The notes: generated by a model not told the origin, from the letters alone. A stretch of DNA of 64,000 nucleotides from JAWMQL01 sp033283165 (GCA_033283165.1 JAWMQL010000002.1:806001-870000); one strand, 5' to 3'. Counted from the first letter of the stretch, positions 35,480-44,445 are shown. Numbers and translations are program-made.

Positions 35480-36145
35480 ATGCCTGATTCGGATCAAGAA
35501 AACCCGGTAAACGCCCCCAGCTACCGGCGCGCCGAGTTTCTGACCAGCGCGGCCAGGCTCAGCCAGTGCCCCCCGGACGAGGGCTGGGAGGTCGCCTTTG
35601 CGGGCCGGTCAAATGCGGGAAAATCCAGTGCTATCAATAGCTTGACGGGCAACAGCAAGCTCGCTCGCACCTCCCGCACTCCGGGCCGTACCCAGTTGAT
35701 CAACTTCTTCCGCCTGACCGACCAGCAGCGCCTGGTGGATTTACCCGGCTACGGCTTCGCCAAGGTACCGCAGGCGGTCAAGCAGGAGTGGACCCGGCAG
35801 CTGGAAAACTATCTGCAGCGGCGGCAGTCCCTGCGCGGCCTGGTACTGCTGATGGATTCCCGCCACCCCCTGCAACCCTTCGACCGGCAGATGCTGGACT
35901 GGGCCCTGGCGGCCCACATGCCGGTGCATATCCTGCTGACCAAGGCGGACAAACTGAAAAAAGGCCCGGCCAAGGCCAGCCTGCTGCAGGTCCGCAAAGC
36001 GCTGGCAGAGCACGGGGAACTGGTCAGTGTCCAGTTGTTCTCCGCCCTCAAGCACAGCGGGCACGAGGAGCTGATCGCCACCCTGGACCGCTGGCTGACG
36101 GACGCCTCGGTCTACGAGGAAGATGCCATCGAGGAGACGCTGTAA
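35480..36145 (+). CDS. engB: Ribosome biogenesis GTP-binding protein
   Basis: A 221-residue EngB/YihA GTPase needed for large-subunit assembly and cell division. G1 is G-R-S-N-A-G-K-S-S (42-50), G2 includes T-P-G-R-T-Q near 68, G3 is D-L-P-G-Y-G (87-92) and G4 is T-K-A-D near 152. The start is ATG 35480; a GTG at 35420 would add 20 residues that are rich in K and R and not typical. Divergent from the cytochrome c5 gene. In Pseudomonas the same gene sits between the cytochromes and polA. Confidence 0.93.
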   Translation: MPDSDQENPVNAPSYRRAEFLTSAARLSQCPPDEGWEVAFAGRSNAGKSSAINSLTGNSKLARTSRTPGRTQLINFFRLTDQQRLVDLPGYGFAKVPQAVKQEWTRQLENYLQRRQSLRGLVLLMDSRHPLQPFDRQMLDWALAAHMPVHILLTKADKLKKGPAKASLLQVRKALAEHGELVSVQLFSALKHSGHEELIATLDRWLTDASVYEEDAIEETL

Positions 36146-36151
36146 ACCGCG

Positions 36152-36784
36152 CTACAGCGGCGGGGTCACGGTCACCTTGCAGGGCTCTTTGACCTCCTGC
36201 AGGGCGGGCTTGCGCACCTGCAATACCCCGTCCGCCTTGTGGGCAAAACCCAGCTCTACCTTGCGCGTACCCGGAGGAATCTCAATCACCACCTGCACCG
36301 GCCGCCAGTCGCTGCTGCCCATATTGGGCTCGTGATCGAAAGTCGACGCCAGCGTCCGGTTGCCCTGGCTGTTGCGGGTCACGATGAACAGCCCGCCGCC
36401 GACCTTGTCGACCGTGGTCTCCATCTTTGCGGGCGCGCGCAGGTCCAGTTTGAGTTCGGCACTGAATGCCAGTTTCTTACCTTCGAGTTCCTCCGCCGGC
36501 AGTCTCTGCCGGAACAGGTACCAGGGCTGGGCACCGGTTTTCTCTATCGTCAACACCCCGTCATGCATCGAGGTTTCGAAGGATTTGTCCCCGGCGTGCT
36601 GGATCCCGGTCCAGTGTCTGGAGCGACGGCTCGCCGCCTCCAGGGCGAAATCCGCATCCTGCAGGTAATTGGTCTTTTGGACCGCGCAGAACCCATCCTC
36701 AGGCCCGGCCCGGTCAGGCCCGGCCAGCGCCACGGCTGGTAGCAACCCCAGCCACAGGCCCAGCAACAATCGTTTTGCATTCAC
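36152..36784 (-). CDS. Secreted protein of unknown function
   Basis: A 210-residue protein with a signal peptide (about 1-21, ending V-A-L-A). The mature part has a beta-rich look with two cysteines, C33 in G-F-C-A-V-Q and C near 203 in E-P-C-K-V-T-V, which could form a disulfide. The middle resembles carbohydrate-binding jelly-roll domains (W-Y-L-F-R-Q-R-L and F-S-A-E-L-K-L-D-L), but this is only an impression. Start GTG 36784. It is 26 bases downstream of polA on the same strand and could be cotranscribed. I cannot assign a function. Confidence 0.65.
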   Translation of the reverse strand: MNAKRLLLGLWLGLLPAVALAGPDRAGPEDGFCAVQKTNYLQDADFALEAASRRSRHWTGIQHAGDKSFETSMHDGVLTIEKTGAQPWYLFRQRLPAEELEGKKLAFSAELKLDLRAPAKMETTVDKVGGGLFIVTRNSQGNRTLASTFDHEPNMGSSDWRPVQVVIEIPPGTRKVELGFAHKADGVLQVRKPALQEVKEPCKVTVTPPL

Positions 36785-36810
36785 GGTCTCAGTGTCTCCG
36801 CCGGGCGCAT

Positions 36811-39528
36811 TCAGTGCGCCTCGTCCCAGTTGTCGCCAACGCCGGCCTCGACCACCAGCGGTACGGCCAGTTCCGCGGCGGACGACATCAGCTTGCACAA
36901 TTCCGCACACACGGCGTCCACTTCCCGGGTAGCGACTTCCAGTACCAGTTCGTCGTGCACCTGCATGATCATGCGTGCGTCGGCACCGGTTTTTTCCAGC
37001 CAGCCATCCACCAGCAGCATTGCTTTCTTGATGATGTCAGCCGCCGTACCCTGCATGGGCGCGTTGATCGCGGTGCGTTCGGCAGCCTGGGCCCGCATCT
37101 TGTTGCGGGCGTTGATTTCCGGCAGGTACAGGCGGCGCCCGAACAGGGTTTCCACGTAGCCCTGCTCACGGGCCACAGCGCGGGTGCGGTCCATGTATTC
37201 CGCCACTCCCGGGTAACGCTCGAAGTAGCGGTCGATGTAACCCTGGGCCTCGTTGCGTCCCAGGTGCAACTGCTTGGCCAGGCCGAAGGCCGACATGCCG
37301 TAGATCAGCCCGAAGTTGATTGCCTTGGCCTTGCGCCGCTGGTCTCCGGACACCTCCGCGAGGTCTACATCGAACACTTCCGCGGCAGTGGCCTGGTGCA
37401 CGTCGCGCCCCTCCTCAAAGGCCGTCAGCAGGCCGCTGTCGCCGGACAGGTGAGCCATGATGCGCAACTCGATCTGGGAGTAATCCGCGGCGACCATGCG
37501 ATAGCCGTCGGGGGCGATAAAGGCCTGGCGGATACGGCGCCCCTCCTCGGTACGGATGGGAATATTCTGCAGGTTGGGATCCGAGGAGGACAGGCGGCCG
37601 GTGGCGGCTACCGCCTGGTGATAGGACGTGTGTACCCGTCCCGTGGCCGGGTTGACCATATCCGGCAGCTTGTCGGTGTAGGTCGACTTGAGCTTGGACA
37701 GGCCGCGGTACTCCAGCAACACCTGCGGCAGCGGGTAATCCAGCGCCAGCTCCACCAGCACGTCCTCCGCCGTGGAGGGTGCACCCTTGGGCGTCTTCTT
37801 GATCACCGGTAATTCCAGCTTGTCGAACAGGATTTCGCCCAGCTGCTTGGGGGAGCCGAGATTGAAGGCCTGCCCTGCCAGCTCGTGCGCACGCCCCTCC
37901 AGTTCCTGCAGGCGCTTGCCCAGCTCCTTGCTCTGGCGGCGCAACAGGCCAGTATCCAGCAGTGCGCCCTGGCGCTCGATTTTTGACAACAGCGGCACCA
38001 GCGGCAATTCGATTTCCTGCAGCACCCGGCGCAAACCCGCCTCGTTTTCCAGCCGCGGCCACAGGGCCTGGTGCAGGCGCAGGGTGACATCGGCGTCCTC
38101 GGCTGCGTAGGGCCCGGCCTCCTCCACCTTGATCTGGTTGAAGGTGAGCTGCCTGGCCCCCTTGCCGGCGATATCCTCGAAGTGGATGGTGGTCTGCCCC
38201 AGATATTTCAGCGCCAGGCTGTCCATATCGTGGCGGGTGGCGGTGGAATCCAGCACGTAGGACTCGAGCATGGTATCGAACCGGATACCGCGCAGGGTGA
38301 TGCCGTGATTGGCCAGGACACTGGCATCGTATTTCAGGTTCTGGCCCACCTTGGCACTCTGCTCGTCTTCCAGCAGGGGCTTGAGCCGGGCCAGCACGGC
38401 GTCCCGGTCCAGTTGCTCGGGCGCCCCCAGGTAGTCGTGGGCCAGGGGCACGTAGGCCGCCCGCCCCGGCTCGACCGCGAACGACACCCCGACGACCAGC
38501 GCCTGCATATAGTCCAGGCTGGTGGTCTCGGTATCGAAAGCGAACAATTCGGCCGCCTGCAACGCCTCCAGCCAGCGGTCCAGGTCCGCCTGGGTAGTCA
38601 CGATCTCGTAGTCCCGCGACGCCTGCTCCGGCGTCGGCTGCTGCCCGCCCTCCTGCAACAGATCTTCCAGCCAGGACTTGAACTCCAGCCGGGTGAACCA
38701 CGCCACCAGGGCATCCCGGTCCGGCTCGGCGTTGTGCAGGTCCCCCGGCGCCAGCGCCAGCTCCAGGTCGGTCCTGATAGTGGCCAGCTGGTAGGACAGG
38801 AAGGCCTGCTCTTTCTCCTGCTCCAGCTTGGGCGCCAGGGTTTTGGCGCCACGGAATGCCAGGCCCGCCACCTCGTCCAGGTGGGCGTAGATCTCTTCCA
38901 GCCCGCCCAGGCCCTGCAGCAGGCCCAGTGCCGTTTTCTCGCCGACCCCGGGCACCCCGGGAATGTTGTCCACCTTGTCGCCCATCAGGGCCAGCAGGTC
39001 GATGATCAATTCCGGGCCCACGCCGAACTTGTCCCGCACCCCGTCCGGGTCGAGCACCGTTTCGGTCATGGTGTTCACCAGGGTCACGTGCTCGTTGACC
39101 AGCTGCGCCATGTCCTTGTCGCCCGTGGACACCACCACCGCCCTGCCCTGCTCCGCGGCCTGCCGGGCCAGGGTGCCGATCACATCATCCGCCTCGACCC
39201 CGGGCTCACAGATGTAGGGCAGGCCCATGGCCTTGACGATGTCGTGGATAGGCTCGATCTGCTCCTGCAATTCCTCCGGCATAGGCGGCCGGTGGGCCTT
39301 GTACTCGGGATAAATGTCGTCGCGGAAGGTCTTGCCCTTGGCGTCAAATACCACGGCCACCGGGCTGTCGGGGTATTGCTGCTGCAGGCGCCGCAACATG
39401 CTGATGACACCGCGAATCGCGCCGGTGTTCTGGCCCGAGGAGGTGGTCAGCATGGGGAGCGCGTGGAAAGCGCGAAAAACGTAGGAGGAACCGTCGACGA
39501 GGACGATGGGGGGCTTTTTGTCAGTCAT
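36811..39528 (-). CDS. polA: DNA polymerase I
   Basis: A 905-residue polymerase (E. coli 928). Three domains are visible: 5'-nuclease (about 1-290), 3'-5' exonuclease (about 305-495) that keeps the catalytic D-T-E-T motif near 330, and the polymerase domain with R-R-x-R-Q-A-F-I, motif A D-Y-S-Q-I-E-L-R near 675 and motif C V-H-D-E-L-V-L-E near 850. It fills gaps and removes primers in replication and repair. ATG 39528 is 31 bases after the sco stop, so polA is at the tail of the oxidase operon, with little room for a separate promoter outside sco. Confidence 0.96.
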   Translation of the reverse strand: MTDKKPPIVLVDGSSYVFRAFHALPMLTTSSGQNTGAIRGVISMLRRLQQQYPDSPVAVVFDAKGKTFRDDIYPEYKAHRPPMPEELQEQIEPIHDIVKAMGLPYICEPGVEADDVIGTLARQAAEQGRAVVVSTGDKDMAQLVNEHVTLVNTMTETVLDPDGVRDKFGVGPELIIDLLALMGDKVDNIPGVPGVGEKTALGLLQGLGGLEEIYAHLDEVAGLAFRGAKTLAPKLEQEKEQAFLSYQLATIRTDLELALAPGDLHNAEPDRDALVAWFTRLEFKSWLEDLLQEGGQQPTPEQASRDYEIVTTQADLDRWLEALQAAELFAFDTETTSLDYMQALVVGVSFAVEPGRAAYVPLAHDYLGAPEQLDRDAVLARLKPLLEDEQSAKVGQNLKYDASVLANHGITLRGIRFDTMLESYVLDSTATRHDMDSLALKYLGQTTIHFEDIAGKGARQLTFNQIKVEEAGPYAAEDADVTLRLHQALWPRLENEAGLRRVLQEIELPLVPLLSKIERQGALLDTGLLRRQSKELGKRLQELEGRAHELAGQAFNLGSPKQLGEILFDKLELPVIKKTPKGAPSTAEDVLVELALDYPLPQVLLEYRGLSKLKSTYTDKLPDMVNPATGRVHTSYHQAVAATGRLSSSDPNLQNIPIRTEEGRRIRQAFIAPDGYRMVAADYSQIELRIMAHLSGDSGLLTAFEEGRDVHQATAAEVFDVDLAEVSGDQRRKAKAINFGLIYGMSAFGLAKQLHLGRNEAQGYIDRYFERYPGVAEYMDRTRAVAREQGYVETLFGRRLYLPEINARNKMRAQAAERTAINAPMQGTAADIIKKAMLLVDGWLEKTGADARMIMQVHDELVLEVATREVDAVCAELCKLMSSAAELAVPLVVEAGVGDNWDEAH

Positions 39529-39559
39529 GGTAGACCTTGCTATCCCGGTTTGGTGGCAC

Positions 39560-40222
39560 CTACATGTTCCATCGTGCCGTAATAGAACGGTATGTCAGTT
39601 TCATTTTCGCCAGATCCAGTGGGGACTTGAAGAACCCGTGGTAATCTCCCCTGGGATTTATGAGTACCACATTAGCACTATGATCGACCTGGTAATTCTC
39701 TCCCTGCCCGGGGACCTTGCGAAACGGGGTATTCAAGGCCGTGGCAAAGCGGTGCAGTTCCAGGAACTCACCGGTCACGCCGACGAATTCCGGGTTGAAG
39801 AAGGGCACGTAGTTGGCCAGCTGCTCCACCGTGTCCCGGGCCGGATCAACCGACACCATCACCACCCGGGTGTCCTCCACCTCGGTTCCCTCGAGCTCGT
39901 GAATAAACTGGTTGAGAAACGACATGGTGGTCGGGCAGATGTCGGGACAGTGGGTGAACCCGAAAAAAACCAGGGTCCAGTGGCCCTTCAGGCGGTCTGG
40001 CACGAACGGCTGCCCATTATGGTCAGTCAACGCGAAATCACCGATATTCCTGGGAGTATCCAGAACATAAGCCCCATTTATCTTCATTTCGCTGACAGTC
40101 AGTATCCGCGGCAGGGAGATTCGGTGCACGAAGCCGGCCACCACCACCGCGATAAAAGCCAGCACCACCAGAACGGTGATCTTTACCCCGCGGGACTGTT
40201 TGCGCTGTAATTCTTCACTCAC
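39560..40222 (-). CDS. SCO1/SenC copper chaperone for cytochrome c oxidase
   Basis: A 220-residue membrane-anchored thioredoxin-fold protein. One N-terminal membrane segment (13-32), then the copper site C-P-D-I-C (C92, C96) and the third ligand H181 in V-D-H-S-A-N. Sco proteins deliver copper to the CuA centre of subunit II on the periplasmic side. GTG 40222 start, nine bases after ctaB. A second, altered Sco-like protein is encoded upstream in the same operon. Confidence 0.93.
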   Translation of the reverse strand: MSEELQRKQSRGVKITVLVVLAFIAVVVAGFVHRISLPRILTVSEMKINGAYVLDTPRNIGDFALTDHNGQPFVPDRLKGHWTLVFFGFTHCPDICPTTMSFLNQFIHELEGTEVEDTRVVMVSVDPARDTVEQLANYVPFFNPEFVGVTGEFLELHRFATALNTPFRKVPGQGENYQVDHSANVVLINPRGDYHGFFKSPLDLAKMKLTYRSITARWNM

Positions 40223-40231
40223 GTGGCTGCC

Positions 40232-41143
40232 TCAGAGTGTGGCGGTGGGATAGACATAGTGATCGACCAGCATCACGATGAACAGGGCCATCAGGTAGAC
40301 AATGGAATACTTGAAGGTTTCCATCGGTGCCTTCGGGTTCCTGTCGCGCAGCAACTCGATGGCCCAGTACAGGAACCCGGCGCCGAGCACCAGCGCCCCC
40401 AACAGGTACAGGGGGCCACTGAGCCGGGTGGCGAAGGGGAGCAGGGTTATCAGCACCATGATCACGGTGTAGAGCAGAATATGCAGCTTGGTGAACGCAA
40501 TCCCGTGGGTCACTGGCAACATGGGTATATCCACCGCAGCATATTCCTCGCGCCGGTGGATGGCCAGGGCCCAGAAGTGGGGCGGGGTCCAGGCGAAGAT
40601 AATCAGCACCAGCAACAGGGCATGACCGTGCACTTCGCCGGTGACGGCGGTCCAGCCGAGCAGGGGAGGGGCCGCACCGGCCAGGCCCCCGATCACGATA
40701 TTCTGGGGCGTGGCCCGCTTCAGGAACATGGTATAGATAAAGGCGTAACCTACCAGTGAGGCCAGGGTCAACCACGCGGTGAGTGTGTTGATCCAGACCA
40801 GCAGGATGGCCATCCCCAGGCCCCCGATAACCAGCGCAAACAGGGCTGCCTGCCACGGCCCGATGCGCCCCTGCGCCAGTGGCCGGTTGGTGGTGCGGGC
40901 CATGTGCCGGTCTATGCGCTGGTCCACCAGGTGATTGACCGCTGCGGCGGCGCCGGCACACAGCGCGATGCCCAGGTTGCCCAACAGCAACACGTCCAGC
41001 GGCACCATCCCGGGCACGGCCATGAACATGCCGATGACGGAGGTCAGGATCATCAGCAGCACCACGTTGGGCTTGGTCAGCTCCTTGTAGTCTCGCCAGG
41101 TGGCGGCCTGCAACCCACTGTCGGTCATCGCGCTGTCACTCAC
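40232..41143 (-). CDS. ctaB: Protoheme IX farnesyltransferase (heme O synthase)
   Basis: A 303-residue UbiA-family prenyltransferase with nine membrane segments. The diphosphate-binding site is N-H-L-V-D-Q-R-I-D-R-H-M (N70, D74, D78) with T-N-R-P-L behind it, and a second acidic loop carries E-E-Y-A-A-V-D-I-P-M-L-P near 205. It turns heme B into heme O for oxidase assembly. GTG 41143 overlaps the upstream stop by 8 bases; ATG 41128 is an alternative start. The next step to heme A (ctaA) is not encoded here. Confidence 0.94.
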   Translation of the reverse strand: MSDSAMTDSGLQAATWRDYKELTKPNVVLLMILTSVIGMFMAVPGMVPLDVLLLGNLGIALCAGAAAAVNHLVDQRIDRHMARTTNRPLAQGRIGPWQAALFALVIGGLGMAILLVWINTLTAWLTLASLVGYAFIYTMFLKRATPQNIVIGGLAGAAPPLLGWTAVTGEVHGHALLLVLIIFAWTPPHFWALAIHRREEYAAVDIPMLPVTHGIAFTKLHILLYTVIMVLITLLPFATRLSGPLYLLGALVLGAGFLYWAIELLRDRNPKAPMETFKYSIVYLMALFIVMLVDHYVYPTATL

Positions 41144-41795
41144 TGGAATTTTTCAGCAGGAACTTGAGATCGGCAATCACGTCCTTGTAACTGACGCCGT
41201 CATCGTAGGACATCATGATCCAGCCACGGGGATCCACCAGGTACCAGGTATCCGAGGCCTCGCGCTGTTCCGGAAACAGGGCGTCAAAACTGGCACGCTC
41301 CAGACGCAGGTCACGCAGGCCGCGATGGTCGCGGTCCAGCAGCTCCGGGACACTGCCGGGCAGGGTACCGCCATCACTCAGGGCAGGCAACGACAGGGTC
41401 ATACCGGCGCCGCCCCCGGGGCTGACCAGCAGCCGCCGGATTCGCTTGTATTCCTTGCCCATGGCAGTGTGTATCTGCCTTGTAAGGTATAGTAAGCGCT
41501 CACATTTTACATCGCACACGGGGCCGGGCCAGGCCACCAGCAGGGCCCAGCGCGGCTCCAGATCGGAGAGCGAGATCGCGAGCCCGTCCTCATCGCGCAA
41601 CGGCGCCTCGTGCAGCGGTCGGGGCGGCTGTACCAGCTGCCCGCGGTTGGCGGTGCCCAGCAGGCCGACCAGGTCGAGATCACCTCGCACCACAAACCAC
41701 CACAACCAGCTGGCGGCCAGCAGCATGGTCACGGGGATTCCCGCAACGAGCAGCAGCACCATCCGGTTGTTGTTGCTGTGCGCCTGAGTGCTCAC
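41136..41795 (-). CDS. Sco-like membrane-anchored protein of the oxidase operon
   Basis: A 219-residue protein with one membrane segment (about 12-34) and a periplasmic domain. It contains C-D-V-K-C (C94, C98) at the place where Sco proteins bind copper, and V-D-P-R-G near 187 like the Sco core, but the usual third ligand histidine appears to be Ala180. It therefore looks like a Sco/thioredoxin relative with changed or lost copper binding. The same position in Pseudomonas oxidase operons holds a conserved gene of unknown function. Start GTG 41795 in GTGA overlap with the SURF1 stop. The fold call is by eye. Confidence 0.7.
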   Translation of the reverse strand: MSTQAHSNNNRMVLLLVAGIPVTMLLAASWLWWFVVRGDLDLVGLLGTANRGQLVQPPRPLHEAPLRDEDGLAISLSDLEPRWALLVAWPGPVCDVKCERLLYLTRQIHTAMGKEYKRIRRLLVSPGGGAGMTLSLPALSDGGTLPGSVPELLDRDHRGLRDLRLERASFDALFPEQREASDTWYLVDPRGWIMMSYDDGVSYKDVIADLKFLLKNSSE

Positions 41796-42544
41796 GCCTG
41801 CCTGTCCTCCTTGCCAAACAAGACCTGCCACAGGTTGCTGCTGCGCAGGATATAAAAGATTGCCAGTACCGCCGCCATGGTAAACCACTGCAGGGCATAG
41901 CCACGGTGTTTTTCGGGGCTCACATTGACGATCTTCCAGTCAATCGTCAATGCGCCCGGCTGTCCCGCGTCCAGCCGCACGGGGTAGGGGAACAGCTCGA
42001 CGCCGTCCAGGGCGGCGCTGAGCAGGACCGGCTCCACCGCCTGGATTCGCTTGGGCCAGCCCGCCTCCAGCTGTTGCTCCGCCAGCATGTAGGGCTTGCC
42101 CGGCGACACGTAGAGATGCCCGGTCAGGGTCAGCCGGCCCTGCGGTTCCGGCACCGGGGGCAGTACCTGACGCGCCGGGTCTGCGGCTACCCAGCCCCGG
42201 TTGACCAGGACCAGCGGATCACCGTCCCCGGGGTCCAGCACCGAGAGCACTTCGTAACCGAACCGGCCGGCAAACACCCTGTTGTCGAGCAGGAAATACT
42301 GCGGCAGGAGGCGGCCACTTACCATCACCGGCAGGTACGCGAGCTCGGCGGGCGGTCGGGTTGCGAGGCCCTCCAGCGGCGCCGGGGGCAGGGCCTGTCG
42401 CCGCGCGAACTGGCTGTTGATGGCTTCTTTTTCTTCCGCCCGCTGCAATTGCCAGTAGCCCAGGCACACCAGCACCGGCAACAGCAGCAGGGTGAACAGG
42501 GTCGTTCGCCACTCGGGATCGAATTGGAATGTTGCCCTGGTCAA
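41792..42544 (-). CDS. SURF1-family cytochrome oxidase assembly protein
   Basis: A 250-residue protein with two membrane segments, near residues 15-33 (containing L-G-Y-W-Q-L-Q-R-A, the SURF1 start signature) and near 215-235 (G-Y-A-L-Q-W-F-T-M-A-A), around a periplasmic loop with V-N-R-G-W-V. SURF1 helps insert heme A into subunit I. The start is a TTG at 42544; no ATG or GTG is available early. Divergent from a small DUF2909 gene; between ctaE and the Sco-like gene. Confidence 0.92.
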   Translation of the reverse strand: MTRATFQFDPEWRTTLFTLLLLPVLVCLGYWQLQRAEEKEAINSQFARRQALPPAPLEGLATRPPAELAYLPVMVSGRLLPQYFLLDNRVFAGRFGYEVLSVLDPGDGDPLVLVNRGWVAADPARQVLPPVPEPQGRLTLTGHLYVSPGKPYMLAEQQLEAGWPKRIQAVEPVLLSAALDGVELFPYPVRLDAGQPGALTIDWKIVNVSPEKHRGYALQWFTMAAVLAIFYILRSSNLWQVLFGKEDRQA

Positions 42545-42597
42545 CCGTTGATTCCATTGCTGGTTTATACTGGCGAGACTCGAACGGGGAGAATCTC

Positions 42598-42852
42598 TTG
42601 CTCAAAGCCGCGATTGTACTACTGATGGTTGCCCTGGTTATCAGCCTGGGCAGCGGGTTCTGGTTCCTGATGGTGGACCAGGGCGACAAAACAAAACGTC
42701 GCCTGTTTCACTCACTGGGGGTTCGCCTGGGGCTGGCGGTCGGATTGGCGGCCCTGATCGTCTACGGTGTGGCCAGTGGCCAGCTGGGCCATCGCAACCC
42801 CTGGGATGCCGGCCCGAACAACCGCGCAACCCAGGAAGCTTCAGACGACTGA
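42598..42852 (+). CDS. Twin-transmembrane small protein (DUF2909 family)
   Basis: An 84-residue protein with two membrane helices (about 3-24 and 41-60) joined by a basic loop D-K-T-K-R-R-L-F-H-S-L-G-V-R, the signature of DUF2909 proteins that sit between SURF1 and ctaE in many gammaproteobacteria. Role unknown; oxidase assembly is assumed from context. The start is TTG 42598 with a GGGGAG site five bases upstream. It is the only + strand gene in the oxidase cluster and ends four bases before the convergent ctaE stop. Confidence 0.8.
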   Translation: MLKAAIVLLMVALVISLGSGFWFLMVDQGDKTKRRLFHSLGVRLGLAVGLAALIVYGVASGQLGHRNPWDAGPNNRATQEASDD

Positions 42853-42856
42853 TCGG

Positions 42857-43831
42857 TCAGAGAATATAGACAAACAGGAACAGGAACACCCACACCACGT
42901 CGACGAAGTGCCAGTACCAGCTGGAGGCCTCGAAGCCGAAATGGTCGTCCGCGGTGAAATGTCCGCCCCTGACCGACCGCAGCCACTGGATCAGCAACAT
43001 GGTCATGCCCATCATCACGTGGAAGCCGTGGAACCCGGTCAGCATGAAGAAGGTGGAACCGTAGATGCCGGAGTTCAGGGTCAGGCCGTAGTGGGCATAG
43101 GCCTCGTAGTATTCCAGTACCTGCAGGCCGACGAAGGTGATGCCGAGCAGAACCGTAAGGCCCAGCCACAGGTTGAACTTCTTCTTGTTGCCGTCGAGGA
43201 TGCCCAGGTGGGCAATGTGCACGGTCACGCTCGATGACAGCAGGATGATGGTATTCCACAATGGCAGCCAGGCGTACCACGCCGAGACCTCGCTGATGGC
43301 CATGCTCTTTTCCGCACTGGCGAAGCTGCCGTTATTGGCCATCGGCTGGGCGGCGGCGCCGCCCACCGCTTCCTGCGGGGTCTCCATCATCGGCCAGTTG
43401 TACTGGAAGCCTTCCCACAGCAAGCCGTTCATGCGCCCGCCCTCGCCTTCACCCGCCAGCCAGGGCCCGACCAGGTTACGCACGTAGAACAGGGCGCCGA
43501 AGAAGGCCAGGAAGAACATCACTTCCGAGAAGATGAACCAGAACATGCCGAGCACGTAGGATTTCTTCAGCTGGGCGCTGTTCATGCCCGCCAGGTTCTC
43601 GCGAATCGCCGTGCGGAACCAGACGAACAGGGTCGCCAGAAACCAGAACAGTCCCAGGTAAAAAATGCTCCAGGAACTGGTCGCCTCGGTGTGGTCCCCG
43701 AACGTCATGTCATTCATGATGCTGGCGGCGCCAAAGATGCTGAGAATCAGACCAATGGTGGCGGATACCGCCATTTTGCTCTTTTCCGGTACGTAGTACT
43801 TCTCGTACTCTGGGGAAGTCTGACTAGTCAT
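42857..43831 (-). CDS. ctaE: Cytochrome c oxidase subunit III
   Basis: A 324-residue subunit III with seven membrane segments. Family features: S-E-V-M-F-F-L-A-F-F near 105, the T-G-F-H-G-F-H-V near 270, and F-E-A-S-S-W-Y-W-H-F-V-D near 300. An insertion of about 40 residues (G-E-G-E-G-G-R region, 128-170) between helices is longer than in mitochondrial subunit III. It stabilises the oxidase core and keeps proton uptake efficient. The gene follows ctaG by 43 bases. Confidence 0.95.
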   Translation of the reverse strand: MTSQTSPEYEKYYVPEKSKMAVSATIGLILSIFGAASIMNDMTFGDHTEATSSWSIFYLGLFWFLATLFVWFRTAIRENLAGMNSAQLKKSYVLGMFWFIFSEVMFFLAFFGALFYVRNLVGPWLAGEGEGGRMNGLLWEGFQYNWPMMETPQEAVGGAAAQPMANNGSFASAEKSMAISEVSAWYAWLPLWNTIILLSSSVTVHIAHLGILDGNKKKFNLWLGLTVLLGITFVGLQVLEYYEAYAHYGLTLNSGIYGSTFFMLTGFHGFHVMMGMTMLLIQWLRSVRGGHFTADDHFGFEASSWYWHFVDVVWVFLFLFVYIL

Positions 43832-43874
43832 GTTATTTCTCCGTTAACATGCACGGGTCCCCCGACCCGCACTA

Positions 43875-44435
43875 TCAGCGAACGGCTACCGAGCCGTTCA
43901 CCATATCGGTTACATCAAAAATTGTATAGGACAGCGTGATGGTGCTGATGTCCCGCGGCAGGTCCTGGTCGACAATGAACTGCAGCGGCATCTGCGCCGA
44001 GCTGTTGCCGTCCAGGGGCTGCTGGTTGAAGCAGAAGCACTCGGTCTTGTGAAAATACTCCGCCGCGCGGGAAGGCGCTATGCTCGGTATCGCCTGGGCC
44101 ACCATCGCCTTGTCCAGCGGGTTGGCGGCAAAAAATACCGTGTCGTTAACCGCACCGGGGTGCACTTTCATCCGGGTTACGCTGGGGCCGAACTGCCAGG
44201 GCATATTCTCGTTGTTGGTCGCCACGAACTGTACGGTAACCACGCGGCTCTCATCCACCTGCGCCGGCACTGCCGTATAGGCCTCGCCGGAGGGCTTGCC
44301 GTTGATCCCCAGGGCATCGCACAGCACGTTGTACAGGGGCACCATCACCACGAAAACAAAAGCAAACATGAGCACCGCTACCGCGACCAGCTTGGTCACG
44401 GTATCGATGGTCGGGTTGTTGCTCAGTTTCAGCAC
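43875..44435 (-). CDS. ctaG: Cytochrome c oxidase assembly protein CtaG/Cox11
   Basis: A 186-residue copper chaperone for the CuB centre. One N-terminal membrane helix (about 15-38), then an immunoglobulin-like periplasmic domain with the copper-binding C-F-C-F (C133, C135) in H-K-T-E-C-F-C-F-N-Q-Q. V-N-D-T-V-F-F-A-A-N-P near 97 is typical. Start GTG 44435, 10 bases after the ctaD stop. Confidence 0.94.
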   Translation of the reverse strand: MLKLSNNPTIDTVTKLVAVAVLMFAFVFVVMVPLYNVLCDALGINGKPSGEAYTAVPAQVDESRVVTVQFVATNNENMPWQFGPSVTRMKVHPGAVNDTVFFAANPLDKAMVAQAIPSIAPSRAAEYFHKTECFCFNQQPLDGNSSAQMPLQFIVDQDLPRDISTITLSYTIFDVTDMVNGSVAVR

Positions 44436-44445
44436 GGCGTTACCC

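Noticed and set aside
38071..39582. A 503-codon frame on the + strand opposite polA
   Set aside because: Shadow of polA; no family signature, rich in G, Q, H and V as expected of antisense GC-rich sequence.
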